Part shown: piece by piece, positions 61,901 to 64,000 of the stretch | How positions within the stretch are numbered: the first letter of the stretch is position 1 | Layout: every line of letters starts with the position of its first letter | Assembly: GCA_022885665.1 (NCBI GenBank) | Contig: JAGQDJ010000625.1 | Coordinates: 62,001-126,000, forward strand | From: Triops longicaudatus | Taxonomy: Eukaryota > Arthropoda > Branchiopoda > Notostraca > Triopsidae | Length of the DNA stretch: 64,000 nt | Reading direction: 5' to 3' | Program-made: the position numbers and the translations under genes | The notes under the pieces: model-generated | Database searches by the model: none | What the model was told of the DNA's origin: nothing | The model's input: the letters and a program-made list of their open reading frames with translations, nothing else

Positions 61901-63262
61901 TTATCTGACCGTGATAATAAAATTGAAAATGCAATGTCGCACTTTGGAAGACGGACTGAAGACAACGTAACTAATTGATAGATTTTGACTGGAATACCTT
62001 ACGTAATCAACCAAGTTTGCCAAGAAATTAACATCTAAATGAAATACTAGCACGACTGAAATTAAATCCAGTGGAAATTCCGGAATCATTTCGCCAGTTT
62101 CATCAGCGAACATGAACAATGAGTACGGTTGGCATGTTATTTTTCGTTCTGTAATACTCGCCGTTTTACGTTACAACCACAGGAGAAGCACAGAAAAAGT
62201 AAGTAGTGAAACACGGTTCAATTGAGGTTTTGTTTACACTATTTTCTCAATTGTTTTCTACATAACGCTTGGAAGAAAATTCGACAGATAAAGTAACAAA
62301 CTACTGCTGCGTATTAGAAAGGCTCCGTCATTATTTTAGTTTCTGTAAATCGACTGTTCGTTACCTCGCCGTCAGGATCGGGTCTATATGCTCTGTTGTC
62401 CAGATCGAAAGAGGTTTTCCCCATGTTTTAATCGTCGTTCTGTCAACAAAGAAAACCTTTTCTATTTCACAATTCTAAAACGCTTCTATTGTAGCTACTG
62501 TATCTATGAAACAGAACAACTGCACTGAATCCTAGAACGCAACGCTGACAGACTGGTTACGCCAAACGTGTAGTTGAACTTTTTATACCATAAGGATATC
62601 GTTCCTTATCTTTGAGAGCAAACTTGTCTAACTATGGAAAATCCTTGATAATAGGATGAAAAAGTTACGATAGGCTCCCACTGCTCTTCTTTCTACATAA
62701 AACTTTTTACTCCTCGACGAACTACCTTCCCGTTGGATAGTCAGTTATCAAAAAAAGCGAGTTCGCGATTTTCTATCGTCTTGAAATTTTTACGTCACAC
62801 CGGCTGAGAAGTGCAAAGAAAAAAATCAAAAGAATAGATTTATCTTGAACGTTTAGATTTACTGACACATTTCATAATCAAAAAATTAAATTTAAACTTG
62901 CTGAATCATCAGCACGCTAACATTCGAAAGGTGTAAGATTGAACGGCATTGTCTAATCCGTTCCAAAGCGGTTTGACATAACAAATTCAAACGGTCAGAT
63001 AGAGTCCATCTTAACGAATAATTTTGGCCTTTACAGCGAATCTTCCCTCTGTTTAACGGAATAATTTAAAGTGAAATCCACAATTGTATAGTGCAATGCG
63101 GTAGTGTTTAACGTTCATGAGTCACTCAGGTTAGATTATTACGAAGTAGATCTACGCGAGAATGTTACTCACCATATTAAAATTGGTATAAGCTTTCCGT
63201 TTTCCATTTGACAAGCCGTTGGTAAAGGATAACAACGCACGTTTTTCTTGAGTCCCCGTCAT
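58906..63262 (-). CDS. white-like (ABCG): ABCG transporter of the White type
   Basis: Twelve exons: 63262-63173, 61846-61675, 61540-61431, 61377-61249, 61191-61120, 61056-60719, 60664-60328, 60262-60128, 59861-59633, 59470-59365, 59273-59096, 59007-58906 (TAA); phases agree, 665 aa versus 687 in Drosophila White. White half-transporters dimerise with Sc or Bw to move pigment precursors (guanine, tryptophan derivatives) into pigment granules. Motifs: Walker [10 protein letters not shown] (102-110), Q-loop [10 protein letters not shown], signature ISGGEMKR (211-218), Walker B LMFCDE (231-236), H268 in CTIHQPSS. White-like blocks: [68 protein letters not shown]. The start [16 protein letters not shown] is in a small first exon separated by a 1.3-kb intron, recalling Drosophila white. 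Exon 4 starts at 61377; a nearer acceptor would break the frame. Confidence 0.93.
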
Positions 63263-64000
63263 ATTTGACTATTATTTTTTGCTCCTTGAAATTAGTTTAA
63301 ATAAGGCAGGTTAGGACACTATTATTGCAAATTTCAACAGCGTTAGAAAAGAATGAACTACCTAAGAATCAAGCTGACAAAATACTCAGACAAAAGCTGA
63401 GTCTACTAGCAGAAGCGAAGACCGCTAGAGGAGAGCATTTTTGAGGATTCCTCGACTTAGTAATCAGATTATTCGTAACGGATATTCTTTTGCGAGCATG
63501 CAAGAGACTCAAAATATGCTGAACGCGAAAGGATCCCTTCGTATGATAGACTGGATTACTCAAACAATGAAATATACGTCGTCTATCCTAGCACTTTATA
63601 AACGTGTACATACGCACTGTAGGTAATAAAACGTAAGCTGTGAGTGACACCTGAAGAACGTATGACAGCATTAATGGGCGAAAATATGTGAGAGCGGAAG
63701 AAACGGACGAAAGGCCGCGAGAGACAAACGTTTTAAAATTAGTACAAGAAACCGGCGCCGGACGTGAGCCAAGTCTGAATGATGAGAAGCCACCTGTTCT
63801 TAAGGCTTTCCTTAATTCTTAAACAAATTTAAAACGAAAGCTAATGTAGGTGAATTACAACAGAGTAAACAGAAAACTTCTTCCTTACGGTCAACTTCTT
63901 CCTTATTCATTCTCAGATTGCAGATTCTATGTCTAAATTGGAAAAGTAAGGTTTGAATAGCATTAATAGCTAGATTTTAATAGTTTTCTGTAATGTACGC
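63263..64000. other. Upstream region of the White-type ABCG gene
   Basis: No gene is seen. It should include the promoter of the White-type gene. A plus-strand frame at 63441-63626 has no recognisable domain. Confidence 0.6.

Overview
This is a eukaryotic (animal) genomic window, not a bacterial one. Genes are split into many exons by GT-AG introns, mostly 60-300 bp, with two introns of 5-8.6 kb in the developmental gene. The islet/tailup gene (with its arthropod-like stretch after the homeodomain), tryptophan hydroxylase with an invertebrate-type N-terminus, a small Aplip1-sized JIP1 and a white-type ABCG pair together suggest an arthropod. I cannot name the species or class from the sequence. 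All exon boundaries were assigned by eye from splice signals, reading phase and family recall; none were aligned.

Layout: (1) 1-16.5 kb, + strand: 3' half of a LIM-homeobox islet gene (homeodomain, Lhx-binding and C-terminal exons); the LIM exons lie outside the window. (2) 17.7-21.9 kb, - strand: complete 11-exon tryptophan hydroxylase (serotonin synthesis), with a candidate unrecognised gene nested on the opposite strand in its fifth intron. (3) 23.6-27.1 kb, + strand: JNK-interacting protein 1 (SH3 + PTB), convergent with (4) a CKAP2-family spindle/microtubule protein at 27.7-30.8 kb, - strand. (5) 31-35.3 kb: transposon graveyard with a decayed PIF/Harbinger element (transposase plus Myb/SANT partner) and an internally deleted hAT element whose inverted repeats and 8-bp target duplication can be read directly. 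(6) 35.6-38.0 kb, +: TRAPPC12. (7) 39.7-41.8 kb, +: LTO1 and METTL25 only four bases apart, convergent with METTL18 (42.0-43.3 kb, -). (8) 46.2-46.9 kb, +: paraxis/scleraxis-type bHLH factor, tail to tail with D-2-hydroxyglutarate dehydrogenase (47.0-49.2 kb, -). (9) 49.2-51.1 kb: two inverted-repeat, MITE-like elements. (10) 51.7-55.5 kb: head-to-head mitochondrial chaperonin pair Hsp60 (-) and Hsp10 (+) sharing a promoter with a heat-shock element. (11) 55.7-63.3 kb, -: two tandem ABCG half-transporters, the upstream one close to Drosophila white.

Functionally the window is a mosaic of unrelated genes. The real functional unit is the Hsp60/Hsp10 divergent pair, whose products assemble into one folding machine. 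White-type transporters carry pigment precursors such as tryptophan metabolites and guanine, and TPH also uses tryptophan, but nothing here links their regulation. The most unusual observations are the candidate nested gene in the TPH intron, an open upstream exon that splices in frame onto Hsp60, a 78-nt intron in the second ABCG gene that is fully readable if retained, a 38-nt perfect palindrome beside a METTL18 splice donor, and the clearly bounded hAT and pogo-like elements.
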